Positions 15,645 through 23,784 of a stretch of DNA of 35,432 nucleotides are shown here, one piece after another. Both the position numbers and the translations under genes were made by a program. Source of the DNA: Betaproteobacteria bacterium. GTDB taxonomy: Bacteria > Pseudomonadota > Gammaproteobacteria > Burkholderiales > SHXO01. Numbering within the stretch: position 1 is the first letter of the stretch; each line of letters opens with the position of its first letter. The notes beneath the pieces were generated by a model that saw only the letters and a program-made list of their open reading frames with translations, was not told the origin of the DNA and made no database searches. The stretch lies in the NCBI GenBank assembly GCA_009693245.1, contig SHXO01000022.1, forward strand, positions 1 through 35,432. The letters are read 5' to 3'.

Positions 15645-16832
15645 GTGCGGACCACGACTGTAAGAAGACCCAGCGAGCATGCCGTTCGGGCGAAATCCAT
15701 CGCCGGCGATCTTGCAAAGGGTGCGCTCGAAACCATCGCCGCTCGCAAGCTCATCAAGCAAAGTGTCGGGCTCATTCGCGAGGCGGGCCTCACCAAGGTG
15801 CTGCAACCCAGGCGCTGCGGCGGCTGGGAAGCGAGTTTGCACGATCATATCGACGTGGTGGAAGAAGTAGCCTACGGCTGCGGTTCCACCGGCTGGTGCC
15901 TGGGCGTGTACCAGGCCCACTCGTGGTTGCTGGGATCTTTCGTTGCGCGCGCGCAAGACGATGTCTATGGCGCCAATCCCAACGCCATCGTCTCCGCCGT
16001 GATCGGGCCGCGCGGCCAGGCGCGCAAGGTTCAAGGGGGCTACAAGCTCTCCGGCTTCTGGCCCTTTTGCTCGGGTTGCCATCACTCCGATTGGGTGCTG
16101 CTGGGCGAGATGGTGATGGGGGATGATGACGCCATTCTCGACAGCGGCGTCATGGCGATACCGGCCCGCGAAGTAAACATTCAAGACGACTGGTACACGG
16201 GCGGGCTCACGGGCACCGGCAGCAATAGCGTGACGGTGAAGGATCTGTTCGTGCCCGAGCACCGTTTCTTGTCCGTGCCCGCCGCCATCGAAGGCAAGAC
16301 GCCGGGCGCGCACTTGCACGGCACCCCTCTTTACCGGTCCGCCGCCGTGCCCGCGTTGGCCTTGTTCATTTGTAGCGCCGCGCTCGGCATGAGCCGGCGT
16401 GCGCTGGACAGCTTCATCGCTCGCTTGCCAGGGCGCATCGTGGCCTACACCTTTGGCGACAAGCAGATGGATCTCGCGGTGACTCACATCGAGGTGGCGG
16501 AAGCGGCCACCAAACTCGACGCCGCACGCTTGATTCTGCATGGCATGGTGGACGAAGTGGAAGCCTACGCCAACCAAGGCGCGCAAATGCCCTTGGAGCG
16601 GCGCGCCAAGGCCCGCATGGATTGCGCCTACGCGGTGCGCTTGTGTCTGGAGTCCACCCAGACGTTGTACATTGCCACCGGCGGCAGCGGGTTGGATGAG
16701 AAGAGCCCGGTGCATCTGGCGCAGAAGGATTTGCACGCCATCAACATGCATGGGCTGCTCAGCATGAAGACCAATCTGGAGATGTACGGGCGCGTGTTGC
16801 TGGGGATGTCCCCGAATTCACCGGTTGTGTAA
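15645..16832 (+). CDS. flavin-dependent monooxygenase, acyl-CoA-dehydrogenase fold (oxygenase component)
   Basis: This 395-residue protein has the acyl-CoA dehydrogenase fold but is best read as a two-component (group D) flavin monooxygenase, like the oxygenases of p-hydroxyphenylacetate (C2 type), HsaA and the resorcinol hydroxylase GraA. Evidence: AGLTKVLQPRRCGGWEAS and VVEEVAYGCGSTGWCLGVYQAHSW at the N-terminus, GYKLSGFWPFCSGCHHSDWVLLG in the middle, DDWYTGGLTGTGSNSVTVKDLFVPE, and a C-terminal helical domain. A flavin reductase follows at once. GTG 15645 is preceded by GGAGGAGG (15630-15637), so it is preferred over the longer upstream frame, which shadows maleylacetate reductase. The substrate is probably a phenol hydroxylated to hydroquinone or hydroxyquinol; which one cannot be told. 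Confidence 0.82.
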   Translation: MRTTTVRRPSEHAVRAKSIAGDLAKGALETIAARKLIKQSVGLIREAGLTKVLQPRRCGGWEASLHDHIDVVEEVAYGCGSTGWCLGVYQAHSWLLGSFVARAQDDVYGANPNAIVSAVIGPRGQARKVQGGYKLSGFWPFCSGCHHSDWVLLGEMVMGDDDAILDSGVMAIPAREVNIQDDWYTGGLTGTGSNSVTVKDLFVPEHRFLSVPAAIEGKTPGAHLHGTPLYRSAAVPALALFICSAALGMSRRALDSFIARLPGRIVAYTFGDKQMDLAVTHIEVAEAATKLDAARLILHGMVDEVEAYANQGAQMPLERRAKARMDCAYAVRLCLESTQTLYIATGGSGLDEKSPVHLAQKDLHAINMHGLLSMKTNLEMYGRVLLGMSPNSPVV

Positions 16833-16835
16833 TTC

Positions 16836-17435
16836 GTGCCCAAGCCCTTGCACGAGCGCCATCCTTGGGTAAGCACGCCGGTGCGGCGGGATGTCCAAGC
16901 CAAGATCTACCATTCGGTGGATGCGAACTCCTTCAAGAAGGGCATGCGCCAATTGCCGGCGGGCGTGTCCATCGTCACGACGGGCGATGGCGGGGAGGGG
17001 CGCGCGGGATTTACCGCGACGGCGGTATGTTCAGTCTCCGCGGAGCCCCCTCAGTTGCTCGTTTGCGTCAACGCAACGAGCAACACGCACCCCAAGATTC
17101 GGGAGTGGAAAAATTTCTGCGTTAACGTTTTGTCTAGCACGCAACATCCCGTCGCGTGCCATTTCGCCAGCGCATCCGCTACCGCGGACCGTTTCGAGGT
17201 GGGAGATTGGTCCGTGCTGGATACCGGGGCACCCGTGCTCAAGGGATGCCCGGTCAATTTCGATTGCACCTTGGCGCGGGAGATTGAAGCGGGTACGCAC
17301 ACAATATTCATTGGAAATGTCGCCGCAGTGGCGGTTATCGCAGGATTGGAGCCGCTTGCCTTCGTGGACGGACAGTATCTGAACATCGGCCCCACCAAAC
17401 GCGGGTCCGATGCGGAGTTGTGGGATTGGAGTTAA
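16836..17435 (+). CDS. flavin reductase component of the two-component monooxygenase
   Basis: This 199-residue protein of the HpaC/HsaB-like flavin reductase family supplies reduced FMN or FAD to the preceding oxygenase. It shows FKKGMRQLPAGVSIVTT, GFTATAVCSVSAEPPQLLVCVN (the flavin-binding core), CVNVLSSTQHPVACHFA and a C-terminal PLAFVDGQYLNIG. The family is about 160-190 residues; the first 25 or so residues here are an extra N-terminal extension. The start is GTG 16836, three bases after the oxygenase stop; an in-frame ATG is much further in and would cut into the fold. Tight spacing supports co-expression. Confidence 0.85.
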   Translation: MPKPLHERHPWVSTPVRRDVQAKIYHSVDANSFKKGMRQLPAGVSIVTTGDGGEGRAGFTATAVCSVSAEPPQLLVCVNATSNTHPKIREWKNFCVNVLSSTQHPVACHFASASATADRFEVGDWSVLDTGAPVLKGCPVNFDCTLAREIEAGTHTIFIGNVAAVAVIAGLEPLAFVDGQYLNIGPTKRGSDAELWDWS

Positions 17436-17482
17436 GCGATTTATCGTTGCTGTATTTCATTACAAACACACGGGAGGAGAGT

Positions 17483-18772
17483 ATGAGTAAAGACCTGACC
17501 GGTCGCCGCAAGGTGCTCAAGACCGGCGCAACCGCAGTCGCATTGTTGAGTTTTCCCTTCATCAACACCAAGCTCGCGTCCGCGCAGTCTGGACGAAAGA
17601 TCAAGATCGGCTATGTCATACCCAAGACGGGCCCGCTCGCCATCTTCGCCGAGACGGACAAGTTCGTGATCGGCGAGCTGAGCGCGCTGTTCAAGGCCGG
17701 CGTCACCATCGGGGGCAAGAATTACCCGGTGGAAATCATCGAGAAGGATAGCCAGTCCACGCCGAATCGCGCGGGGGAAGTGGCCTCCGATCTCATATTG
17801 AAGGACAAGGTCGATCTCATGCTGGTGTCCGCCACGCCCGAGACGGTGAATCCCGTGGGCGATCAATGCGAATTGAACGAAGTCCCTTGCATATCGACCT
17901 TGTGCCCGTGGCAGCCGTGGTTCTTCACTCGTGGCGGCGATCCGGCCAAGGGGTTCGACTGGACTTACCATTATTTCTGGGGGCTGGAAGACATCATCGC
18001 TGTGTTCACCAACATGTGGGACAGCCTGCCCACCAACAAACAAGTGGGCGCGCTGTTCCCCAACGACGGCGACGGCAACGCCTGGGGCGACCCTGAGCGC
18101 GGCTTTCCCAAACCGCTCAAGGCCAAGGGATACAGCATGACGGACCCTGGCCGCTACCAGAATCTGCAACAGGATTTCAGCGCGCAAATTTCCGCTTTCA
18201 AGAAGGGCAATTGCGAGATCGTCGCGGGTGTGGTGATTCCGCCGGATTTCAAAACCTTCTGGACCCAGGCCGCGCAACAAGGCTTCAAGCCGAAGGCCGT
18301 ATCCGTGGGCAAGGCGCTGCTGGTGCCGCCCTCGGTGGAGGCCATGGGCGACATCGCCGATGGGTTGTCCACGGAAATATTCTGGAGCCCCACCTTCCCC
18401 TACAAATCTTCCCTCACCGGAATCAGCGCGAAGGATCTGGGCGCGGGTTACGAAAAGAGCACGGGCCGCCAGTGGACGCAGATGCTAGGCTTTACCCACT
18501 CGCTGTTCGAGGTCGCCGTGGATGTGCTGAAGCGCTGCAAGAATCCCGATGACAAGGCGGCCATTCGCGATGCCATCGCCTCCACCAACCTCAATACCAT
18601 GGTGGGCCCGCTATCCTGGGGCAAGGGGCCGGTCAAGAACGTGGCCAAGGTGTCGCTCGTGGGCGGCCAATGGGTGAAGGGCAAGAAACATAAGTTCGAT
18701 CTCGTGGTGGTCAACAACAAGACCGCGCCTCACGTTCCCGTGGGCGCGAAGATGAAGGTCATCGGAACCTAG
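17483..18772 (+). CDS. periplasmic substrate-binding protein of the catabolic Liv-type ABC transporter
   Basis: This 429-residue binding protein starts the transporter part of the operon. The signal peptide has a twin-arginine look (GRRKVLKTGATAVALLSFPF, ending around LASAQ), so export through Tat is likely. KIKIGYVIPKTGPLAIFAETDKFV begins the mature LivK-type fold. GGAGGAG at 17473-17479 precedes ATG 17483. Because it is embedded between ring-cleavage and thiolase genes, its ligand is probably the aromatic substrate of the pathway. It differs clearly in sequence from the binding protein at 3868-5157, which has a Sec-type signal, so the two importers should have different ligands. Confidence 0.9.
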   Translation: MSKDLTGRRKVLKTGATAVALLSFPFINTKLASAQSGRKIKIGYVIPKTGPLAIFAETDKFVIGELSALFKAGVTIGGKNYPVEIIEKDSQSTPNRAGEVASDLILKDKVDLMLVSATPETVNPVGDQCELNEVPCISTLCPWQPWFFTRGGDPAKGFDWTYHYFWGLEDIIAVFTNMWDSLPTNKQVGALFPNDGDGNAWGDPERGFPKPLKAKGYSMTDPGRYQNLQQDFSAQISAFKKGNCEIVAGVVIPPDFKTFWTQAAQQGFKPKAVSVGKALLVPPSVEAMGDIADGLSTEIFWSPTFPYKSSLTGISAKDLGAGYEKSTGRQWTQMLGFTHSLFEVAVDVLKRCKNPDDKAAIRDAIASTNLNTMVGPLSWGKGPVKNVAKVSLVGGQWVKGKKHKFDLVVVNNKTAPHVPVGAKMKVIGT

Positions 18773-18795
18773 GGACTAGGATCTAGGGGCTAGGG
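18769..18795. repeat. CTAGGG-type short tandem repeat
   Basis: Immediately at the stop of the binding-protein gene the sequence repeats CTAGGG-like units (CTAGGGACTAGG, ATCTAGGGGCTAGGG). A related CCCTAGCCCCTAG lies at 13180-13191 before pcaI, in inverse orientation. Such decaying repeats occur between genes of one operon here. Confidence 0.55.
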
Positions 18796-18835
18796 ATTGC
18801 CGCCGCGCGAAAGCGTGGCGGTAATTTCGTTGCGC

Positions 18836-19558
18836 ATGAACCCACTCTTACGCGTGGAAAACGCCTCGAAGAGCTACGGCGCTCTGAAGGTGATCTACCA
18901 GCTTTCCTTGGACGTGATGGCCGGGGAGACCCTGGGTATTCTGGGGCCCAATGGAGCGGGCAAGACCACCTTATTCAATTTGATCGGCGGCGACGTCAAG
19001 CCGGACAAGGGCCAGGTCTTGTTCGAGGGACGCGCAATCACCGGATTGCCGCCGCACGAACTCTGCCAGAAAGGCATTGGGCGTTCCTACCAAATCCCTC
19101 ATCCCTTCATTGGCATGACCGTGTTCGAGAACCTGTTAGCGGGGGCGGCCTTCGGTGGAAAATTGCGCGAAGGCGAAGCGAGCGGCGTCTGCGTGGATGT
19201 GCTGCGCCGAACGGGGCTCGCCCAGAAGGCCAACGCGCTCGCCGGATCGCTCAGTTTGCTGGACCGCAAGCGCTTGGAACTGGCGCGCGCCTTGGCGACA
19301 CAACCAAGGTTATTGCTGCTCGATGAGATCGCGGGCGGGCTCACGGAGCACGAGGCCAAGGAGTTGGTGAGCGAGATTCAACGGATCAAGGCCACGGGCA
19401 TGACCATCCTCTGGATCGAGCATGTGGTGCATGCGCTTCTCGCCGTGGCGGACCGTCTATATGTCATCAACTTCGGGCAGAAAATCGCCGAGGGCGAGCC
19501 GCGCGAAGTCATGAACGATGCGGAGGTGAAGAGGGTTTATATGGGTATTGAGGTCTAA
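18836..19558 (+). CDS. livG: branched-chain-type ABC transporter ATPase LivG (catabolic island)
   Basis: This 240-residue ATPase belongs to the second importer. ATG 18836 (MNPLLRVENASKSYG) fits the LivG N-terminus; a TTG 39 bases earlier only adds unlikely residues, and no good ribosome site is visible for either. Walker A is GPNGAGKTT, the family segment GIGRSYQIPHPFIGMTVFENLLAGA is present, and Walker B is LLLLDEIAGGL. The signature loop reads SLSLLDRKRLELARALA, not the usual LSxGQ, a variation shared in kind with the LivG at 3.1-3.8 kb. It belongs with the binding protein upstream and LivF downstream. Confidence 0.9.
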   Translation: MNPLLRVENASKSYGALKVIYQLSLDVMAGETLGILGPNGAGKTTLFNLIGGDVKPDKGQVLFEGRAITGLPPHELCQKGIGRSYQIPHPFIGMTVFENLLAGAAFGGKLREGEASGVCVDVLRRTGLAQKANALAGSLSLLDRKRLELARALATQPRLLLLDEIAGGLTEHEAKELVSEIQRIKATGMTILWIEHVVHALLAVADRLYVINFGQKIAEGEPREVMNDAEVKRVYMGIEV

Positions 19559-19605
19559 ATGCTGGAGGAGAGAGGGGGAGTTGGTAGGAGGGAGGCGTAG
19601 AAGCG

Positions 19606-19668
19606 TGAGACGTGAAGCGTAAGACGTGAGGTAACGTCTCATCACCCTTCACCCTTCACCCTTCACGA
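19606..19668. repeat. intergenic hairpin and CACCCTT tandem repeat
   Basis: TGAGACGT (19606-19613) and ACGTCTCA (19634-19641) are perfect 8-base inverted repeats enclosing partly repeated GTGAAGCGTAAGACGTGAGG. Three CACCCTT units follow (19642-19664). The element sits between livG and livF of the same operon, seven bases before the livF ATG, where it may fold in the transcript and reduce the downstream ribosome site, which lacks an obvious GGAG. Confidence 0.6.
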
Positions 19669-19674
19669 TCATAT

Positions 19675-20370
19675 ATGCTGCTACAAACCACCAAACTAAA
19701 CGCTTTCTACGGGGACTTTCAAGCCCTCTTCGGGATCGATTTCGAGCTGGATGCGGGCGAGATCGTGGCCATCATCGGGGCGAACGGGGCGGGGAAATCC
19801 ACGTTCTTGAAGACGGTGACGGGACTGCTGGCATCATCGCCGGAAGCCGTGCGCTTCGACGGGCACGCCGTGGGTGGGCGCGCACCGGGGAAGATCGTGG
19901 CGGCGGGCATCGCCATGGTGCCCGAAGGGCGGCGGCTGTTTCCCAGTTTGAGTGTCGAGGAAAATCTGCGCATGGGGGCCTACAGCGGGCGGCGCGGGCG
20001 CTGGACGCTCGATACGGTGTATGAATTGTTTCCCATGCTGAAGGAGAAGTGCCACGCTCCCAGCACGTCGCTTTCCGGCGGCCAGCAGCAGATGGTGGCG
20101 ATTGGCCGGGCGCTCATGTCGAACCCTAAGTTATTACTGTGCGATGAGACTTCCCTGGGGCTTGCGCCCATCGTGGTAAAGGACATTTATGACGCGCTCG
20201 CGAAAGTCTCCGCGGAAGGGTTGAGCACCATCATCGTCGAGCAAGACGTCGGCCTCGCGCAGCGAGCGTCGAGCCGTTTGTATTGCTTCCAGGAAGGCCG
20301 TGTGTCGCTTTCGGGGCGCTCGGAAGAACTCTCGCGCGAGCAAATCTCCCATGCCTACTTCGGTGTTTGA
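19675..20370 (+). CDS. livF: branched-chain-type ABC transporter ATPase LivF (catabolic island)
   Basis: This 231-residue ATPase has Walker A GANGAGKST, the LivF-type segment IAMVPEGRRLFPSLSVEENLRMGAY, the canonical signature LSGGQQQM, and Walker B LLLCDETSLGLAP. The switch region EQDV has Asp in place of the more frequent Asn. ATG 19675 lies just after a repeat element and has no clear Shine-Dalgarno sequence, so its translation may be modest. livH follows after three bases. Confidence 0.92.
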   Translation: MLLQTTKLNAFYGDFQALFGIDFELDAGEIVAIIGANGAGKSTFLKTVTGLLASSPEAVRFDGHAVGGRAPGKIVAAGIAMVPEGRRLFPSLSVEENLRMGAYSGRRGRWTLDTVYELFPMLKEKCHAPSTSLSGGQQQMVAIGRALMSNPKLLLCDETSLGLAPIVVKDIYDALAKVSAEGLSTIIVEQDVGLAQRASSRLYCFQEGRVSLSGRSEELSREQISHAYFGV

Positions 20371-20373
20371 ATC

Positions 20374-21264
20374 ATGCTGAATTGGGTAGACACCATTTTG
20401 CAAGGCGTCATGCTGGGCGGGCTCTACGCACTCTTCGCCGTGGGGCAATCGCTTCTATTGGGCGTGATGCGGCTCACCAACGTGGCGCATGGCGACTTCC
20501 TGATCCTAGGCTCCTTCGCCGGATTCGCGCTCATCGGCGGCGTTCCAGGCACGCCGCTCGGCGGGTTCGGGTTGAACCCCGCGGTCACGATGTTGATATT
20601 GCTGCCGCTGGCCGCCTCGTTCGGCTACGGATTGCAACGCGGCGTGCTCAATGGGACCCTGGGCGCGGACCCCATGCCGTCGCTGGTGGTGACATTCGGC
20701 TTGTCCATCGTCATTCAGAATTTATTGCTGGAGATTTTCTCCGCCGACAATCGCTCCATTAGCGCCCTGGGAGTGGAAACGCGAAGTTTGGCGCTGGGCG
20801 CTGGTATTCATGTGGGCATGTTGCCCTTGATCATTTTTATTCTCGCATTGGCCGCAACCGTGTTCATGGAGTGGTTGTTTCGCCGAACGCATATAGGCCG
20901 CGCCTTTCGCGCCACGTCGGACGATTACCAGACAGCGCAGTTGATGGGGCTCGATCACCGCCATGTCTACGCTCTGGCCACCGCCATCGCCTTCGCGCTC
21001 ATTGCCGTGGCGGGAATGCTACAGGGCATGCGCACGGTGTTCGCGCCCTCCGACGGCCCTGGTTTACTGCTCTATGCCTTCGAGGCGGTGATCATTGGCG
21101 GCCTGGGTTCTTTTTGGGGAAGCTTCGCTGGAGGCATCATCCTCGGTGTCTCGCAGAGCGTGGGCTTTAGGATTGACCCCGGTTGGGGGATTCTAATTGG
21201 CCACGTGGTTTTTCTGGCGATGTTGATGATTCGTCCGAGCGGATTGTTTCCGAAGACACGATGA
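20374..21264 (+). CDS. livH: branched-chain-type ABC transporter permease LivH (catabolic island)
   Basis: This 296-residue permease has the LivH opening ILQGVMLGGLYALFAVGQSLLLGVMRLTNVAHGDF, the coupling loop IGRAFRATSDDYQTAQLMGLD, and the C-terminal GGLGSFWGSFAGGIILGVSQSVG and MIRPSGLFPKTR. It is a fuller match to typical LivH than the one at 1.5-2.4 kb (it has the NVAHGDF motif). ATG 20374 follows the livF stop at once. It is separated from livM by a 120-base gap holding an inverted-repeat element. Confidence 0.93.
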   Translation: MLNWVDTILQGVMLGGLYALFAVGQSLLLGVMRLTNVAHGDFLILGSFAGFALIGGVPGTPLGGFGLNPAVTMLILLPLAASFGYGLQRGVLNGTLGADPMPSLVVTFGLSIVIQNLLLEIFSADNRSISALGVETRSLALGAGIHVGMLPLIIFILALAATVFMEWLFRRTHIGRAFRATSDDYQTAQLMGLDHRHVYALATAIAFALIAVAGMLQGMRTVFAPSDGPGLLLYAFEAVIIGGLGSFWGSFAGGIILGVSQSVGFRIDPGWGILIGHVVFLAMLMIRPSGLFPKTR

Positions 21265-21290
21265 TCACGTTACACGAAGCAAACTTGCTA

Positions 21291-21373
21291 CTCCCTCACT
21301 CTCGATCCATCTCCCGGAGGGCGAGGGAAGCAGCCCCCTTCTCCCTCCGGGAGAAGGGCAGGGGATGAGGGAG
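21291..21373. repeat. 83-base inverted-repeat element between livH and livM
   Basis: Outer arms CTCCCTCA (21291-21298) and TGAGGGAG (21366-21373) and inner arms TCTCCCGGAGGG (21310-21321) and CCCTCCGGGAGA (21343-21354) are perfectly complementary, giving a long imperfect stem. The CCCTCTCCC-gggagaggg style is that of dispersed repeats seen between genes in many proteobacteria. It has no coding content and lies within the operon, where it could stabilise or attenuate the transcript. Confidence 0.7.
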
Positions 21374-21386
21374 CCGGCCAATTGCA

Positions 21387-22439
21387 ATGAATTCCCCAGG
21401 CTACACTGTCCAACGCGCTACCCGGGCCAGCCAGACCGCCGCCGTATTTGCCATCGTGCTCTTGGCGGCGGCGGTTACGCTCCCGTGGTGGGGAACCCCC
21501 GTGGCCATGCGTAGCGTGGTGGAGATCAGTTGCTATCTGGTATTCGCCAGCATGTGGAATTTGCTGGCGGGTTACGGGGGCATGGTGTCCATCGGGCAGC
21601 AGGGATTTCTTGGATTGGGCGGTTACTTCCTATTCGTATTCGCGCAGAAGATGGGCGTGAATCCCTTTGTCTGCGTACCGCTGGCGGCACTCGCCGCCGC
21701 GCTCGTCGCGCTGCCCACTTCGCAGTTCGTGTTTCGGCTACAAGGCGGGTATTTCGCGGTAGGCACCTGGGTGATGGCGGAAGTGTTCCGCTTGTTCTTC
21801 GCCAACATGTCGGCGCTGGGCGGTGGGTCGGGCACCAGCTTGACGGTCATGGTGGGGATCCCCAAGGCAACACGCGAAACGATCACTTATTTTCTCGCGG
21901 TGGGTAGTGTCGTGTTCGCCATAGGACTGGTGTACGGGCTGCTACGCTCGCGCTTCGGTTTGGCTTTGACCGCCATACGCGACAGCGAACGCGCCGCGGA
22001 AAGCCAAGGCATCGACGTGAAGGCCGTTAAACTCATTGTCTACGTGCTGGCCAGTTTCGGTGCCGGATTGGCGGGCGCGCTCTATTACTTGAGCAACCTG
22101 CGCATATCGCCGGACGTGGCCTTCAGCGTGAATTGGACCGCGTTCTCCATTTTCATCGTGTTGATCGGCGGCATCGGCACCATCGAAGGCCCCATCCTTG
22201 GCGCGCTGCTGTTCTGGTTGCTGAATAATTATCTTTCCGACTACGGAAGCTGGTATCTCGTCGGCCTAGGCCTCATGGCCATCGTCGTAGTCATCAAGTG
22301 GCCGCGCGGAATATGGGGCGCCTTGTCGGGAAAGTTTGGATTACAGTTGTTTCCGGTGCAAAGAAAGATTCTGTGGGAGGAGGGAGGAGGGAGGAGGGAC
22401 GAGCGGGAGGGGGGAGGAGGGAGGAGGGAGGAGGGGTGA
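21387..22439 (+). CDS. livM: branched-chain-type ABC transporter permease LivM (catabolic island)
   Basis: This 350-residue permease shows NLLAGYGGMVSIGQQGFLGLGGYFLF, the LivM motif, the coupling loop LTAIRDSERAAESQGIDV, and GGIGTIEGPILGALLFWLLNNYLSDYGSWYL with IKWPRGIWGAL near the end. After FGLQLFPVQRKIL the frame enters a GGAGGA repeat and encodes a charged glycine-arginine-glutamate tail of about 20 residues before TGA 22437-22439. This tail is not part of the family fold and is probably an accident of repeat expansion at the gene end. ATG 21387 is 14 bases past the inverted-repeat element; a ribosome site is not obvious. Confidence 0.92.
   Translation: MNSPGYTVQRATRASQTAAVFAIVLLAAAVTLPWWGTPVAMRSVVEISCYLVFASMWNLLAGYGGMVSIGQQGFLGLGGYFLFVFAQKMGVNPFVCVPLAALAAALVALPTSQFVFRLQGGYFAVGTWVMAEVFRLFFANMSALGGGSGTSLTVMVGIPKATRETITYFLAVGSVVFAIGLVYGLLRSRFGLALTAIRDSERAAESQGIDVKAVKLIVYVLASFGAGLAGALYYLSNLRISPDVAFSVNWTAFSIFIVLIGGIGTIEGPILGALLFWLLNNYLSDYGSWYLVGLGLMAIVVVIKWPRGIWGALSGKFGLQLFPVQRKILWEEGGGRRDEREGGGGRREEG
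22374..22436. repeat. GGGAGGA tandem repeat with G-quadruplex pattern
   Basis: The stretch repeats GGGAGGA units, giving four or more G-triplets each separated by AGGA, a canonical quadruplex pattern on the coding strand. It covers the last codons of livM and lies about 145 bases before the thiolase start. A C/T-rich stretch at 22530-22569 is roughly complementary, so the transcript could also form a long hairpin with about a 95-base loop. Confidence 0.65.
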
Positions 22440-22529
22440 AGCGCATGCATTGCCAGCGATCCAAACGCCCCTTGGTTGCCATGAACTTTGGCCTCTTTGC
22501 CAGAAACCGCGGCGCAACCTCGCTTTTAC

Positions 22530-22569
22530 TCCTCCCCATCCCCCTTCCCTCCTCATTCCTCCCTTATTC
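22530..22569. repeat. pyrimidine tract before the thiolase gene
   Basis: A run of CTCC, CCCC and CCTCC units lies 13 bases before the thiolase ATG. It is a rough complement to the GGAGGA repeat at 22374-22436. The ribosome site TAGGAG at 22571-22576 lies just outside it. Confidence 0.5.
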
Positions 22570-22581
22570 TTAGGAGCATTT

Positions 22582-23784
22582 ATGAACGACGCCTACATCT
22601 GCGACGCCATTCGCACTCCCTTCGGCCGCTACGGCGGAGCGCTTTCTTCCATTCGCACGGACGACTTGGCCGCGCATCCCATCAAGGCGTTGATGGCGCG
22701 CAACGCTGGTGTGGATTGGTCCAAGGTGGATGATGTCATTTACGGTTGCGTGAACCAGGCGGGTGAAGATAACCGCAACGTCGCGCGCATGGCGAGTCTG
22801 CTGGCGGGGTTGCCAGTGGAGGTGCCTGGTGCCACCATCAACCGGCTATGCGGTTCAAGCATGGATGCCTTGGGAACGGCAGCGCGCGCGCTGCGCTGTG
22901 GCGAGGCGGATCTCATGATCGCCGGTGGCGTGGAGAGCATGTCGCGCGCACCCTATGTCGTGAGCAAGGCGGACTCGGCGTTCTCGCGTTCGATGAAGAT
23001 GGAGGACACCACCATCGGCTGGCGCTTCGTCAACCCGCTCATGAAAGCACGCCATGGCATAGACAGCATGCCAGAGACGGCGGAGAACGTCGCCGTGGAT
23101 TTCAAGGTCTCGCGTGCTGACCAGGACGCCTTTGCCTTTCGCAGCCAGCAGCGTTACGCCGCGGCCAAGCGAGAGGGATTCTTCGCCCGAGAGATCATGA
23201 ACATCGCGCTTCCGCAAAAAAAGGGCGAACCGGTCATCATCAAGGACGACGAGCATCCGCGCGAGACCTCGCTGGAGGCACTGGCGAAGTTGAAGGGCGT
23301 GGTGAAGGACGACGGATCGGTCACCGCGGGCAATGCTTCGGGTGTGAACGACGGCGCCTGCGCCTTGTTGCTGGCAAGCGCGCAAGGGGCCAAGGCCCAT
23401 GGGTTGAAACCCCGCGCAAAAATCCTCGCCATGGCCACGGCGGGTGTGCCGCCTCGCATCATGGGCTTCGGGCCCTCACCGGCGATGCGCAAAGTGCTCG
23501 CCAAGACCGGACTCAAGTTGAGCGAAATGAGCGTGGTCGAATTGAACGAAGCTTTCGCCGCCCAGGTGTTGGCGGCGCTGCGCGATCACAGTGTCGCGGA
23601 CGACGCCGCTCACGTCAACCCCAACGGTGGCGCCATCGCCGTGGGTCATCCGTTGGGGGCTAGCGGAGCCCGGTTGGTGATGACCGCGCTTCACCAGCTC
23701 GAACGGATTCAAGGCCGCTATGCGCTGTGCACCATGTGCATCGGGGTGGGGCAGGGCATCGCCGTGATCATCGAGCGCATTTAG
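22582..23784 (+). CDS. pcaF: 3-oxoadipyl-CoA thiolase
   Basis: This 400-residue thiolase cleaves 3-oxoadipyl-CoA to succinyl-CoA and acetyl-CoA. It begins NDAYICDAIRTPFGRYGGAL, typical of PcaF/PaaJ. The acyl-accepting cysteine is Cys90 in NRLCGSSMDA; NEAFAAQ, GHPLGASGAR and CTMCIGVGQG give the remaining active-site His and Cys. TAGGAG at 22571-22576 precedes ATG 22582; the longer open frame upstream reads through the repeat and is not real. It closes the same-strand operon and completes the chain from maleylacetate reductase and PcaIJ. Its stop overlaps that of the convergent VOC gene by four bases. Confidence 0.93.
   Translation: MNDAYICDAIRTPFGRYGGALSSIRTDDLAAHPIKALMARNAGVDWSKVDDVIYGCVNQAGEDNRNVARMASLLAGLPVEVPGATINRLCGSSMDALGTAARALRCGEADLMIAGGVESMSRAPYVVSKADSAFSRSMKMEDTTIGWRFVNPLMKARHGIDSMPETAENVAVDFKVSRADQDAFAFRSQQRYAAAKREGFFAREIMNIALPQKKGEPVIIKDDEHPRETSLEALAKLKGVVKDDGSVTAGNASGVNDGACALLLASAQGAKAHGLKPRAKILAMATAGVPPRIMGFGPSPAMRKVLAKTGLKLSEMSVVELNEAFAAQVLAALRDHSVADDAAHVNPNGGAIAVGHPLGASGARLVMTALHQLERIQGRYALCTMCIGVGQGIAVIIERI

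Noticed and set aside
15453-16751. Long minus-strand open frame (432 codons) opposite the monooxygenase
   Set aside because: It is histidine/alanine/glycine-rich, has no domain I recognise, and lies exactly antisense to a well-supported gene with a good ribosome site. High GC content creates such shadows.
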